Shown here: piece by piece, positions 26,080-32,557 of the stretch | How positions within the stretch are numbered: the first letter of the stretch is position 1 | Layout: each line of letters begins with the position of its first letter | Assembly: GCF_003944765.1 (NCBI RefSeq) | Contig: NZ_RWIU01000010.1 | Location: 1 to 64,000, forward strand | Length of the DNA stretch: 64,000 nucleotides | DNA from: Hymenobacter perfusus | GTDB taxonomy: Bacteria > Bacteroidota > Bacteroidia > Cytophagales > Hymenobacteraceae | Reading direction: 5' to 3' | Translations under genes and position numbers: made by a program | Notes under the pieces: generated by a model | Seen by the model: the letters and a program-made list of their open reading frames with translations, nothing else | Told to the model about the DNA's origin: nothing | The model's database searches: none

Positions 26080-26112
26080 TTGTGCTTAATCAGTTCCACT
26101 GATTAAGCACAA
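26080..26112. repeat. perfect 15-base palindrome with three-base loop
   Basis: TTGTGCTTAATCAGT pairs exactly with ACTGATTAAGCACAA around TCC. No T-run follows, so it is not a standard terminator. It might be an end of a mobile element or a protein-binding site. Confidence 0.75.
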
Positions 26113-26179
26113 GGCCTGTCAGCAGTGTTAGCCCTTATAGGACTTTCATACCGCACTTTCTCGTTGCCAGGCGCAGACC

Positions 26180-26615
26180 GTGCCTATTAGGAGCCAGTCA
26201 TGCGCACGGGCCGGCGCACCACCCGAGCGTGGCGCAGGGCTTCAGGCATCGCGAGAGCAGACGTCCCAGCCGACGGTTTTGCGAGAGCAGCGGTCGAGTC
26301 AGAGAGCTAGGTACAGCCAGCCAAGCCGCCACCTTGGGGCAGCAAATACGTGATGAAGCGACCCGGACCCGGTTGGTGGCTGTGGGGGTCAGCTGGCCTA
26401 GCAAGCGGTTGTGCGCGGAGCGCACGTCGGAGTCGGTGGTACGGGGCACGAACGAGCGCTACTGCTGGGCCCACAAGCTGTGGGCTTTGAGCACACGGCG
26501 GATGCCCTGCGCCTGCCTTTACATCGGCTTGGGGCCAGCGCTGGCCGTAGCGCCGAACTGAGCGCTCAAAAACGTGCCGCACGCCCCTTAGTCTCTCCAA
26601 CTGACCACTGAACAT
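26180..26615 (-). pseudogene. IS3-family orfB remnant (central part)
   Basis: Fragments on the minus strand in shifting frames read ERSVRRYGQRWPQ, GIRRVLKAHSLWAQQ, stop, RSFVPRTTDSDVRSAHNRLL, GWLYLAL, stop, LDRCSRKTVGWDVCSR and MPEALR. These are the linker, the (V/G)DIT region and the first-Asp/KxVGW block of IS3-type transposases. At least two stops and two frameshifts show it is dead. It lies between the subtilase palindromes and the hipBST operators. Confidence 0.75.
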
Positions 26616-26722
26616 ATGCTGGGGCCAAGGTGGAGGACGCTGGACTAGGTTTTCAGGCTCGCATCCAAATAGAACTCTCTGCAGGAACCATCAACCCATT
26701 AAATCTGATGCTTGCAACGATC

Positions 26723-26748
26723 ATATTATACCCTTACAGGTATAATAT
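26723..26748. promoter_or_regulatory. HipB operator, distal, upstream of hipBST
   Basis: ATATTATACC and GGTATAATAT form perfect 10-base arms around CTTACA, the strongest site of the group. It shares the TATACC core with the two sites near 11.9 kb. Confidence 0.65.
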
Positions 26749-26768
26749 GACTTCAATTGTATAAATTT

Positions 26769-26784
26769 ATACCCGCTCGGGTAT
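26769..26784. promoter_or_regulatory. HipB operator, middle, upstream of hipBST
   Basis: ATACCC-GCTC-GGGTAT is a perfect palindrome in the same TATACCC-N4-GGGTATA format seen before the broken hipB copy. Confidence 0.7.
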
Positions 26785-26806
26785 TATAACGATTTTACGC
26801 GTTAAA

Positions 26807-26826
26807 TTATCCCCAAGCGGGTATAA
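26807..26826. promoter_or_regulatory. HipB operator, proximal, upstream of hipBST
   Basis: TTATCCCC and GGGTATAA are separated by AAGC, with one mismatch, and end three bases before the hipB ATG. Binding here would directly block transcription or initiation. Confidence 0.65.
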
Positions 26827-26829
26827 CTT

Positions 26830-27057
26830 ATGACTACTCCCTTAGCTGCCTTTGTGAAATATCGCCGAAAGCTGCTGCAGCTGTCCCAGCCCGACCTGGC
26901 GGCGAAAGCGGGGGTGGGGCTGCGCTTCGTGCGCGAGCTGGAGCAGGGCAAAGCCACGCTCCAGCTGGACAAGGTCAACCAAGTGTTGCGCCTCTTTGGC
27001 CATGAGCTGACCCCAGCCCCGCTGGACCGCGCCCATTTACTGGATCAGCAGCCGTGA
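26830..27057 (+). CDS. hipB: HipB antitoxin of a HipBST module
   Basis: 75 residues of XRE-type HTH: VKYRRKLLQLSQPDLAAKAG, then VGLRFVRELEQGKATLQLDK. This is the layout of HipB, which binds TATCC-type inverted repeats. Three such palindromes lie in the 107 bases before the start. The stop overlaps the GTG of the next gene (GTGA), and the third gene also overlaps, so all three are co-translated. It is the intact relative of the amber-containing copy at 11982. HipB represses the operon and helps neutralise the kinase. Confidence 0.9.
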   Translation: MTTPLAAFVKYRRKLLQLSQPDLAAKAGVGLRFVRELEQGKATLQLDKVNQVLRLFGHELTPAPLDRAHLLDQQP

Positions 27058-27386
27058 GAAGAGCCGAAGTGTATCTGCACGAGCAACTGGCCGGGCACCT
27101 GACCCAGAACGAGCAAGGGTACACCTTCGCCTACGCCCCGGCGTACCTGACGGCAAATAGCGCCGAGCCCGTCAGCCTGACGCTGCCCCTACGCCCGGCG
27201 CCCTACGTAGAGCGCGTCTTGTTTCCCTTTTTCGACGGGCTGATTCCCGAGGGCTGGCTGCTGGAAGTGGCAGAAAAGAACTGGAAGCTCAACGCCCGCG
27301 ACCGGATGGGCCTGCTGCTGGCCTGCTGCCGCGACTGCATCGGTGCCGTGAGCATTCACCCTCTGGAAACCGAAGACCAATCATGA
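27054..27386 (+). CDS. hipS: HipS, small HipA N-subdomain protein
   Basis: 110 residues from a GTG start (MRRAEVYLHEQLAGHLTQ). It corresponds to the N-subdomain-1 of full-length HipA, ending with LFPFFDGLIPEGWLLE and an ARDRMGLLL stretch. In the Escherichia coli HipBST system this small protein, not HipB, is the main antitoxin of the HipT kinase. Its size and its position between hipB and hipT match exactly. It overlaps both neighbours by four bases. Confidence 0.88.
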   Translation: MRRAEVYLHEQLAGHLTQNEQGYTFAYAPAYLTANSAEPVSLTLPLRPAPYVERVLFPFFDGLIPEGWLLEVAEKNWKLNARDRMGLLLACCRDCIGAVSIHPLETEDQS

Positions 27387-28336
27387 GCCGCTGCCTGTCC
27401 TGCTACCAGCTCCTGCCGGAGGGCGCCGGCCCGGACTATCACCCGGCCTGCAGCCGCCGACTGTTCGGCAAGCCCGTACCGCCCGCGTTTCCCTACACCG
27501 AAGCCGAGATGCTGGCCCTGGCCGAGGCGGTCGTACGCCAGCACATTACCGTCACCGGCGTGCAGCCCAAGCTCTCGCTGACCATTGCCCCGGCGAGTGC
27601 CGCAGGGCAGCCCGGGCGCTTTACCATCGTCGGGGCGCTGGGCGGCGAGTACATCCTCAAGCCGCCGACGCCCCGCTACCCGCACCTGCCGGAAGTCGAG
27701 GATCTGACTATGCACCTGGCCCGGCTGGCCCGGCTGCCCACCGTGCCCCACGGGCTGCTGCGTCTGGAAGGCGGAGCCCTGGCCTACGTCACGCGCCGCG
27801 TGGACCGGGTGAGGGGACAGAAGCTCGCCATGGAAGACATGTGCCAGCTCACCGAGCGGCTGACGGAAAACAAGTACGACGGCTCCCACGAGCAGGTAGC
27901 CCGGGCCATTCTGAAGTATTCTGCTAACCCCGGCTTGGACGTGGTCAACTACTACGAGCTGGTGCTCTTCAGCTTTCTGACGGGCAACGCCGACATGCAC
28001 CTGAAAAACTTCTCGCTGCTGCAGACGCCCGGCCTGGGCTACGGGTTGGCGCCGGCCTACGACCTGGTGGCCACGGCCCTGGTGAACCCGGCCGATACCG
28101 AGGAGCTGGCACTCACGCTCAATGGCAGGAAACGACGGCTGCGCCAGGGTGACTTCCGCCTGGCCGCCGGGCGGGCCGGCATCGACGAAAAGGTTCTTAC
28201 AGGCATGCTCACACGCTTGGTTAAGGCCCGGCCAGCCTGGCATTCATTTATCGAGCAAAGCTTTCTGCCTATGGCCCTGCAGGAGCAGTTTCACGCCCTG
28301 CTGGCCCAGCGGTTCGCGCAGCTGGACCTGGCGTAA
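27383..28336 (+). CDS. hipT: HipT kinase toxin
   Basis: 317 residues, a HipA kinase core without the N-subdomain supplied by HipS. The Gly-rich loop is TGVQPKLSL (58-66), ATP-binding EYILKPP lies near 89-95, catalytic GNADMHLKN at 201-209 has Asp204, and LAPAYDLV has the Mg-binding Asp227. A Cys pair sits at the start (CLSCYQLL). In E. coli HipT, two Ser before GVQ (the SIS motif) are autophosphorylated and tune toxicity. Here the same place reads T-V-T (56-58), so control may use Thr. E. coli HipT phosphorylates tryptophanyl-tRNA synthetase; the target here is unknown. Confidence 0.9.
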   Translation: MSRCLSCYQLLPEGAGPDYHPACSRRLFGKPVPPAFPYTEAEMLALAEAVVRQHITVTGVQPKLSLTIAPASAAGQPGRFTIVGALGGEYILKPPTPRYPHLPEVEDLTMHLARLARLPTVPHGLLRLEGGALAYVTRRVDRVRGQKLAMEDMCQLTERLTENKYDGSHEQVARAILKYSANPGLDVVNYYELVLFSFLTGNADMHLKNFSLLQTPGLGYGLAPAYDLVATALVNPADTEELALTLNGRKRRLRQGDFRLAAGRAGIDEKVLTGMLTRLVKARPAWHSFIEQSFLPMALQEQFHALLAQRFAQLDLA

Positions 28337-28359
28337 AAGTTAAGGTTTAGCCAGCCCGT

Positions 28360-28656
28360 TCAGTCTCCGGCGGAATTGTCCGCCGCCCGGGAGGCCTCGG
28401 CCCGCACGACCGCAAACAGCTCCTCCTCCGACACCTGGAGCACCTTGGCCAGCTGCTGCAGCTCGCCGATGGTGCAGGTACCCGGGCTGCGCTTGCGCGT
28501 GTCGTAAGTGCGGGCCGATACCCCCCAGGCCTCCACGATGCGCTTGCGGGTGCCCGCTACCTCCAACAGCTCGGCCAGCGTACCGGGGTGGTGCACGCGC
28601 GGGGGACTGGTGAGGGGTTCGGTGAAAGCTACAGTGGGAGCAGGCATTTTAGGCAT
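28360..28656 (-). CDS. small HTH (XRE-like) regulator
   Basis: 98 residues. Residues 25-80 read TLAELLEVAGTRKRIVEAWG, then VSARTYDTRK and TIGELQQLAKVLQVSEEEL, a helix-turn-helix whose recognition helix differs somewhat from the classic XRE form. The end is acidic. It runs opposite to hipBST and ends 24 bases from it. Its position at the 3' side of a block of small plasmid genes suggests a local repressor, but no partner is obvious. Confidence 0.65.
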   Translation of the reverse strand: MPKMPAPTVAFTEPLTSPPRVHHPGTLAELLEVAGTRKRIVEAWGVSARTYDTRKRSPGTCTIGELQQLAKVLQVSEEELFAVVRAEASRAADNSAGD

Positions 28657-28742
28657 CGCGGAAAGGCTAAAAAGGCACAGAATAAAGTGCGTAAGGTAGC
28701 CTTTCTACGCGGTAAGCAGTTCGCCCGACCATCAGAGCAGCA

Positions 28743-28985
28743 TTAACTGCCTTCAGCGGCCAGCACCAACTCTTCCCAGCGCCCGCATTCGGCCACGGCC
28801 AGGGCCAGCCAGTGCCGGAGCCGGGCGGGGTCAGTGCATTGGCAGATAAGCCGCTCGGCTGCTTGCCGCCGGGCGGGCAGGATGGCCGGGTGCTGCAGAA
28901 TGCAGCGCAGCTCCGCACGCAGCGCGGTCAGCTCATCGCGGTGACCCGCCGCGCGGGCCAGGGACAAATCAGGCGAAACAGGCAT
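28743..28985 (-). CDS. small hypothetical protein
   Basis: 80 residues from ATG 28985 (MPVSPDLSLARAAGHRDELT). It is all-helical, rich in Leu, Ala and Arg, with two Cys near the middle (RCILQHP and LICQCT). I do not recognise it. It belongs to the block of short minus-strand genes between hipBST and ardC. A longer start at 29063 adds a basic N-terminus without family features. Confidence 0.5.
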   Translation of the reverse strand: MPVSPDLSLARAAGHRDELTALRAELRCILQHPAILPARRQAAERLICQCTDPARLRHWLALAVAECGRWEELVLAAEGS

Positions 28986-29068
28986 CCGCTTGCGGTTAGG
29001 GGCAGTGGGGAAGGGAAGTACCCGGGTAGCCAGGTAGCCGCCCCGTAAGGAGCGGCTACGCATACCAG

Positions 29069-29671
29069 CTAGCGCATCATCCTGGATTTCATCAGCAACA
29101 CGGGGCCGGCTACGACATCGACGGGTGAGTAGTGCTCCAGCGGGTACGTTTCATACCAGGCAGCCGTGGCCAGCGGGTTGATGAGGCGCCGGCGGTTCTT
29201 GCCCTCGTCGTCAAACACCAAGATGTACCCTTCGTAAGGTCCGTGCTGGGGGCAGTGCACGTCGATGTAGTTGGCTTCCAAAGCCGCGCACAGCTGGGCT
29301 AACCCAAAGGTTTTGCGGCCCCGCTCGGGGCGCACCTCGCGCAGGCTGCCGTCCACACCCAGCAGCATAGCCGCGCCCTCCGCGGGCAGCATGCCGGCGT
29401 GCTGGCTTAGGAAGTAATCTCCCAGCGCCTGCCGCGTGGCATACTCGTCGCCTCCGACTACCTGAAAGGGTCCCCGGTCATAGGTCGTCGTGGGGAAAAG
29501 CTGGCCGGTGGTGCCGCACAAAGCCACAATCGAGGAGGGCTGACCGGCCGGGGTGCGTAGAAACAGGCGGGGCGGGAGGGGGAAGCCGGCACCTTCGGGC
29601 TTAACTAACTCGGTGTTGTGCAAACTAAAAAGCAGGGAAGTGGCGGGAGTTGAACGCGGGCTGTTTTCCAT
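29069..29671 (-). CDS. hypothetical plasmid protein, DUF3846-like C-terminus
   Basis: 200 residues from ATG 29671 (MENSPRSTPATSLL); starts at 29704 and 29734 also exist. The first 100 residues are unfamiliar. The C-terminal 75 (LCAALEANYIDVHCPQHGPY, then ILVFDDEGKNRRRLINPLAT, ending DVVAGPVLLMKSRMM) resemble DUF3846-type small plasmid proteins. A pair of direct repeats (TCACTTTTTGCTCC at 29735 and TATCATTTTGCTCT at 29757) lies upstream and is matched before ardC. Function unknown. Confidence 0.6.
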   Translation of the reverse strand: MENSPRSTPATSLLFSLHNTELVKPEGAGFPLPPRLFLRTPAGQPSSIVALCGTTGQLFPTTTYDRGPFQVVGGDEYATRQALGDYFLSQHAGMLPAEGAAMLLGVDGSLREVRPERGRKTFGLAQLCAALEANYIDVHCPQHGPYEGYILVFDDEGKNRRRLINPLATAAWYETYPLEHYSPVDVVAGPVLLMKSRMMR

Positions 29672-29734
29672 GATATTGAGCTGTTTTGGTGGTTTTCGCT
29701 TCTGCATTAAAAACAAAACAGCAGGGTCAAACAT

Positions 29735-29770
29735 TCACTTTTTGCTCCTTTTTTAGTATCATTTTGCTCT
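29735..29770 (-). promoter_or_regulatory. 22-base-phased direct repeat pair (minus-strand motif AGAGCAAAAAGATA)
   Basis: Two imperfect copies, TCACTTTTTGCTCC and TATCATTTTGCTCT, start 22 bases apart. The same motif with the same 22-base spacing lies before ardC (31756 and 31778), which points to a shared regulator or promoter architecture. Confidence 0.6.
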
Positions 29771-29877
29771 TTCACCATGGCCTTCTTTGCTCCCTTGCCC
29801 ACCACGATATCTGCGTTAATGGTGTATCCCGCTGGGAAACCCGCTTTGCTAAGAGTGGCCGGCTTCGCCCTTCGGCT

Positions 29878-30276
29878 TCAATCAGCACCGGGAAGGTTTG
29901 GAGTCCCAGCAATGGGCAGGCGTTGGCCTGAACGGCGGCTCGTGACCGGTCCCTCGTCCAGCGGCGGCTCAAACCAATCCCGGTAAGCGGTCGTCAGCCG
30001 GTCAGCCACGATGGCCAGGCGCTCCGTGTCGCCGGCCCGCCTTATCCAGATGTGGGCGCTGCCGCAGCCTACCTCGTACCCGCTGCCCAGGAGCTTCTTC
30101 ACCGCCCCCGCCAGCTCGCGCAAATCCGTGGTGTGGGTATGGGCCAGCACGTGCCGGCGCAGGGCCTGCAGGCTCCGCTTCTCCGCTGCATCAAGCGGCT
30201 TTAACTCGATGGCCAGGTAGGCCTGCTGCGGCGGAAATGGATCAGTAACCGGAATGGATTTCGGGGGTTGGTTCAT
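29878..30276 (-). CDS. hypothetical protein
   Basis: 132 residues, starting MNQPPKSIPVTDPFPPQQAY. Residues 20-110 look like a small alpha/beta domain (YLAIELKPLDAAEKRSLQAL, then ELAGAVKKLLGSGYEVGCG). The tail is Arg/Pro-rich and probably unstructured. No family recognised. It is in the same orientation as the neighbouring short plasmid genes, 30 bases after the gene at 30307-30597. Confidence 0.55.
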   Translation of the reverse strand: MNQPPKSIPVTDPFPPQQAYLAIELKPLDAAEKRSLQALRRHVLAHTHTTDLRELAGAVKKLLGSGYEVGCGSAHIWIRRAGDTERLAIVADRLTTAYRDWFEPPLDEGPVTSRRSGQRLPIAGTPNLPGAD

Positions 30277-30306
30277 GGGAGTGAAAAGGAATGGGAGGTA
30301 AGAGGG

Positions 30307-30597
30307 TTAGAGCAATAGCAGGGCAAACTGTCCGCCCAGCTCCTCGCGCGTGGCGCGCACGGCTTCCCGGGCGATGGGGCGCAAGGTCTTCACCAAGGCT
30401 TCGAGCACCTGAAAGTCCTCTAGTGTGGCCACGCCCAGCGCCAGGCGCTCGGCCACTTCAAGCGTCAGGCCTTCAAGGCTTAGGCCATAGCCGCGCTGCT
30501 TCATATCGGCTTCCACGTCGGTCAAGGCTTCGGCCACCCGGGCGCGGTACTGGTTCCAGGCAGGGTCCCCGAAAACGGGGGCTTCGCTTGCATTCAT
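30307..30597 (-). CDS. small hypothetical protein
   Basis: 96 residues from ATG 30597 (MNASEAPVFGDPAWNQYRAR). It is almost fully helical, with VAERLALGVATLEDFQVLEA and a Leu-rich end (GQFALLLL). I cannot name it. It lies 72 bases after ardC on the same strand and is probably transcribed with it, as small accessory genes often are. Confidence 0.55.
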   Translation of the reverse strand: MNASEAPVFGDPAWNQYRARVAEALTDVEADMKQRGYGLSLEGLTLEVAERLALGVATLEDFQVLEALVKTLRPIAREAVRATREELGGQFALLLL

Positions 30598-30669
30598 AGG
30601 GCGGTGGGAAGGAAAAAAGTAAAACAATGACCGGGCGGGACGCCGCTGCCGGCGGCCCGCAACATAGCC

Positions 30670-31692
30670 TTAAGCGGCGGCCAGCCAGCTGAGCTCCGCC
30701 TCCCGGTACTGCCGGCTGACTTCGTCTTCTTCGTTGGCAAACTCCAGCACGCGGGCAGGAGCGGGGGCCGGGGCCGTTTCGCCCTCCTCCGGCATGCCAA
30801 GTATCAGCTTGGCGGCGCGCTGGGCCTTGCTGCCCGCCTGCAGCACCAGCTTTTTATCGTTTTTCAGCCGCTCCAGCCACGACTGGATATAGGCCACGGC
30901 ATTGGTTTCGGTCTGCTCAGTGTTGAGGCCGGAAGCGGCGCACAGAAACGATGCGCCCATCTCCGCCGTCAATTCCTCCCGAGCGTAGCTGGCCGAGAGC
31001 TTGCCCTCGCCGGCGGTCAGGTCCGGGCGGTCCAGCCGCGAAGCGTGGCCGGTGCTGTGCGTCAGCTCGTGAAACAAGGTAGCGTAGTAGCCTTCGCCTG
31101 TAGTGAAGGTGGCCCGCTCGGGCATGTTGACCAGATCCAGCGCCGGGGAGTAGTAAGCGCGCTGGTGCCGGTGCTCAATGGCCGGGCGCTCCTGCCAGCC
31201 GCTTACGATGGCTTCCGCCGCTTCAATGGGCGTATGCGCGTGGCGCTCCACCGCCGGCAAATCAAATTCGATGCCTTCGATGTCCTCCACCGAAAACACG
31301 GTGTAGTACTTCAGGAAGGGCATCTTCTCTTCCTTAACGGTCTGCTCGTTCTCGCGCACCGACACGTTGTAGTACACCACAGGGTGCCCCTTGGCGCCCT
31401 TGCGCACGTTGCCGCCCAAAGCCAGCGCCTGCTTGAAGGTCAGAAAGAAAGGTAGCGCCCCGCTGAAGTGCAGTAGAAAAGCATTGATGCCCGAGTAAGC
31501 CGCACCCGTGGCGTAGTTGCGGGGCAGGCCATAGACGGCGTTCCACGGCTTGCGCCACGGAATCACGCCACCTTCCAATGCCGCCATAATCCGGTCGGTG
31601 ACCATCTGGTACACATCGGGGCGGGAGGGGGCGCCCTTGGCAGCTTGACGGGTGGCAGTTTTGCAAGTGGACGTTTTGCGGGCCTTTTTCAT
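30670..31692 (-). CDS. ardC: ArdC-like antirestriction protein (zincin metallopeptidase fold)
   Basis: 340 residues from ATG 31692 (MKKARKTSTCKTATRQ); an upstream Met at 31752 overlaps the regulatory repeats. The N-terminal single-strand-DNA-binding part is typical (YQMVTDRIMAALEGGVIPWR, GLPRNYATGAAYSGINAFLL). The metal site is FHELTHSTGH with HELTH at about 208-212, and EELTAEMGA downstream supplies the third ligand. ArdC proteins are made early after conjugation and protect the incoming plasmid from type I and II restriction enzymes. Two 22-base-phased repeats lie just upstream. Confidence 0.9.
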   Translation of the reverse strand: MKKARKTSTCKTATRQAAKGAPSRPDVYQMVTDRIMAALEGGVIPWRKPWNAVYGLPRNYATGAAYSGINAFLLHFSGALPFFLTFKQALALGGNVRKGAKGHPVVYYNVSVRENEQTVKEEKMPFLKYYTVFSVEDIEGIEFDLPAVERHAHTPIEAAEAIVSGWQERPAIEHRHQRAYYSPALDLVNMPERATFTTGEGYYATLFHELTHSTGHASRLDRPDLTAGEGKLSASYAREELTAEMGASFLCAASGLNTEQTETNAVAYIQSWLERLKNDKKLVLQAGSKAQRAAKLILGMPEEGETAPAPAPARVLEFANEEDEVSRQYREAELSWLAAA

Positions 31693-31755
31693 AATAAAGC
31701 GCTGTTTTTGTGAGCGTTTGCTATACCTATTAAACGAAAAAGACAGTCCCAATGT

Positions 31756-31791
31756 TATCTTTTTGCTCTATATTTAATATCTTTTTGCTCT
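31756..31791 (-). promoter_or_regulatory. 22-base-phased direct repeat pair before ardC
   Basis: TATCTTTTTGCTCT is repeated exactly at 31756 and 31778, two helical turns apart. On the minus strand it reads AGAGCAAAAAGATA, 64-99 bases before the ardC start. The same design precedes the gene at 29069-29671. Confidence 0.7.
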
Positions 31792-31885
31792 TTTTGTTCC
31801 ACTTTCTTTCCCCACTGCCCCTTTGAGAAATTGGCGTAAACCAGCGCTTCTTTCCACTGCTCAGCTTTTGGGCTGATGAGCGGAA

Positions 31886-31904
31886 AAACCACTTTTTATA
31901 AGCG
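31886..31904. repeat. solitary iteron copy far from the origin
   Basis: AAACCACTTTTTATAAGCG is identical to the iteron at about 10701-10719 and lies alone between ardC and umuD, about 21 kb from the origin. Initiator could bind here and couple ardC or umuDC expression to replication, or it may be a handcuffing site. Confidence 0.65.
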
Positions 31905-32033
31905 ACGGCAGCCCCGACGCGGACCTGTTTTGGAGCAGGCTGGCGTCAGGGCACAGGGGGCTGGTCCGGTGGAGTTTGGTCGGATTGAGCCGAACCAATC
32001 ATCGCCTTAGCTATTATCTTTAGCTTTATTGCT

Positions 32034-32052
32034 ACTAATTTTATTAGCAGCG
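32034..32052. promoter_or_regulatory. possible SOS-type operator before umuD
   Basis: GCTACTAATTTTATTAGCAGC is nearly palindromic (CTAAT-TTT-ATTAG core), about 40 bases before the umuD ATG. It could be a LexA site, but the LexA motif of this lineage is not known to me. Confidence 0.35.
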
Positions 32053-32087
32053 CGTATTATTGCCAGCCCACCTACTTTACACCACCA

Positions 32088-32555
32088 ATGCGCAACGTCG
32101 AATTAATCCCCGTCCACGACTCCCAAACCCCGTTTTTACTTCCGCTTTTCAGCTGCTCGGTATCCGCGGGCTTTCCCTCCCCGGCCTCTGATTACACCGA
32201 TGAGCTCTTCGATTTGAACCGCTTGCTCCTGCGCCACCCCGACGCCACCTACTTGGTGCGGGTGAGCGGCGAGAGCATGAAAAACGCCGAGATTCACGAA
32301 GGCGACCTGCTGGCCGTGGACAAGCAGATGGAAGCCGACCACAACCACATCGTGGTGGCCGTGGTCGACGGGGAGTGCACCGTGAAGCGCCTCGTGTGCG
32401 AGCACGGCACCTGGTGGCTGAAGCCGGAGAATCCCGACTACCAGCCCTGGGAGATTCACGACGCCGGCGCCGTGCGCATCTGGGGCGTCGTGACCCACGT
32501 GCTGCACGAGCTCATCCCCGGTAAACTCGCAGCCCTGCTGCGCACCCGAGACTAG
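32088..32555 (+). CDS. umuD: UmuD-like mutagenesis protein (S24 peptidase)
   Basis: 155 residues. The self-cleavage region SAGFPSPASDY matches the UmuD/LexA-type site, with cleavage expected at Ala27-Gly28. The nucleophile is Ser63 in VSGESMK, and the general base is Lys100 in TVKRL. RecA filaments trigger cleavage, and the product joins UmuC to form the error-prone polymerase V. It is three bases from umuC and clearly co-transcribed. Plasmid-borne umuDC operons commonly raise survival and mutation after DNA damage. Confidence 0.93.
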   Translation: MRNVELIPVHDSQTPFLLPLFSCSVSAGFPSPASDYTDELFDLNRLLLRHPDATYLVRVSGESMKNAEIHEGDLLAVDKQMEADHNHIVVAVVDGECTVKRLVCEHGTWWLKPENPDYQPWEIHDAGAVRIWGVVTHVLHELIPGKLAALLRTRD

Positions 32556-32557
32556 CC

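Noticed and set aside
20942..26615. Idea that the IS3 fragments at 21 kb and 26 kb are two halves of one element split by the subtilase pair
   Set aside because: Both fragments contain a version of the same segment (MPTELG in one, MPEALR in the other), so they overlap in the protein and must come from different copies.
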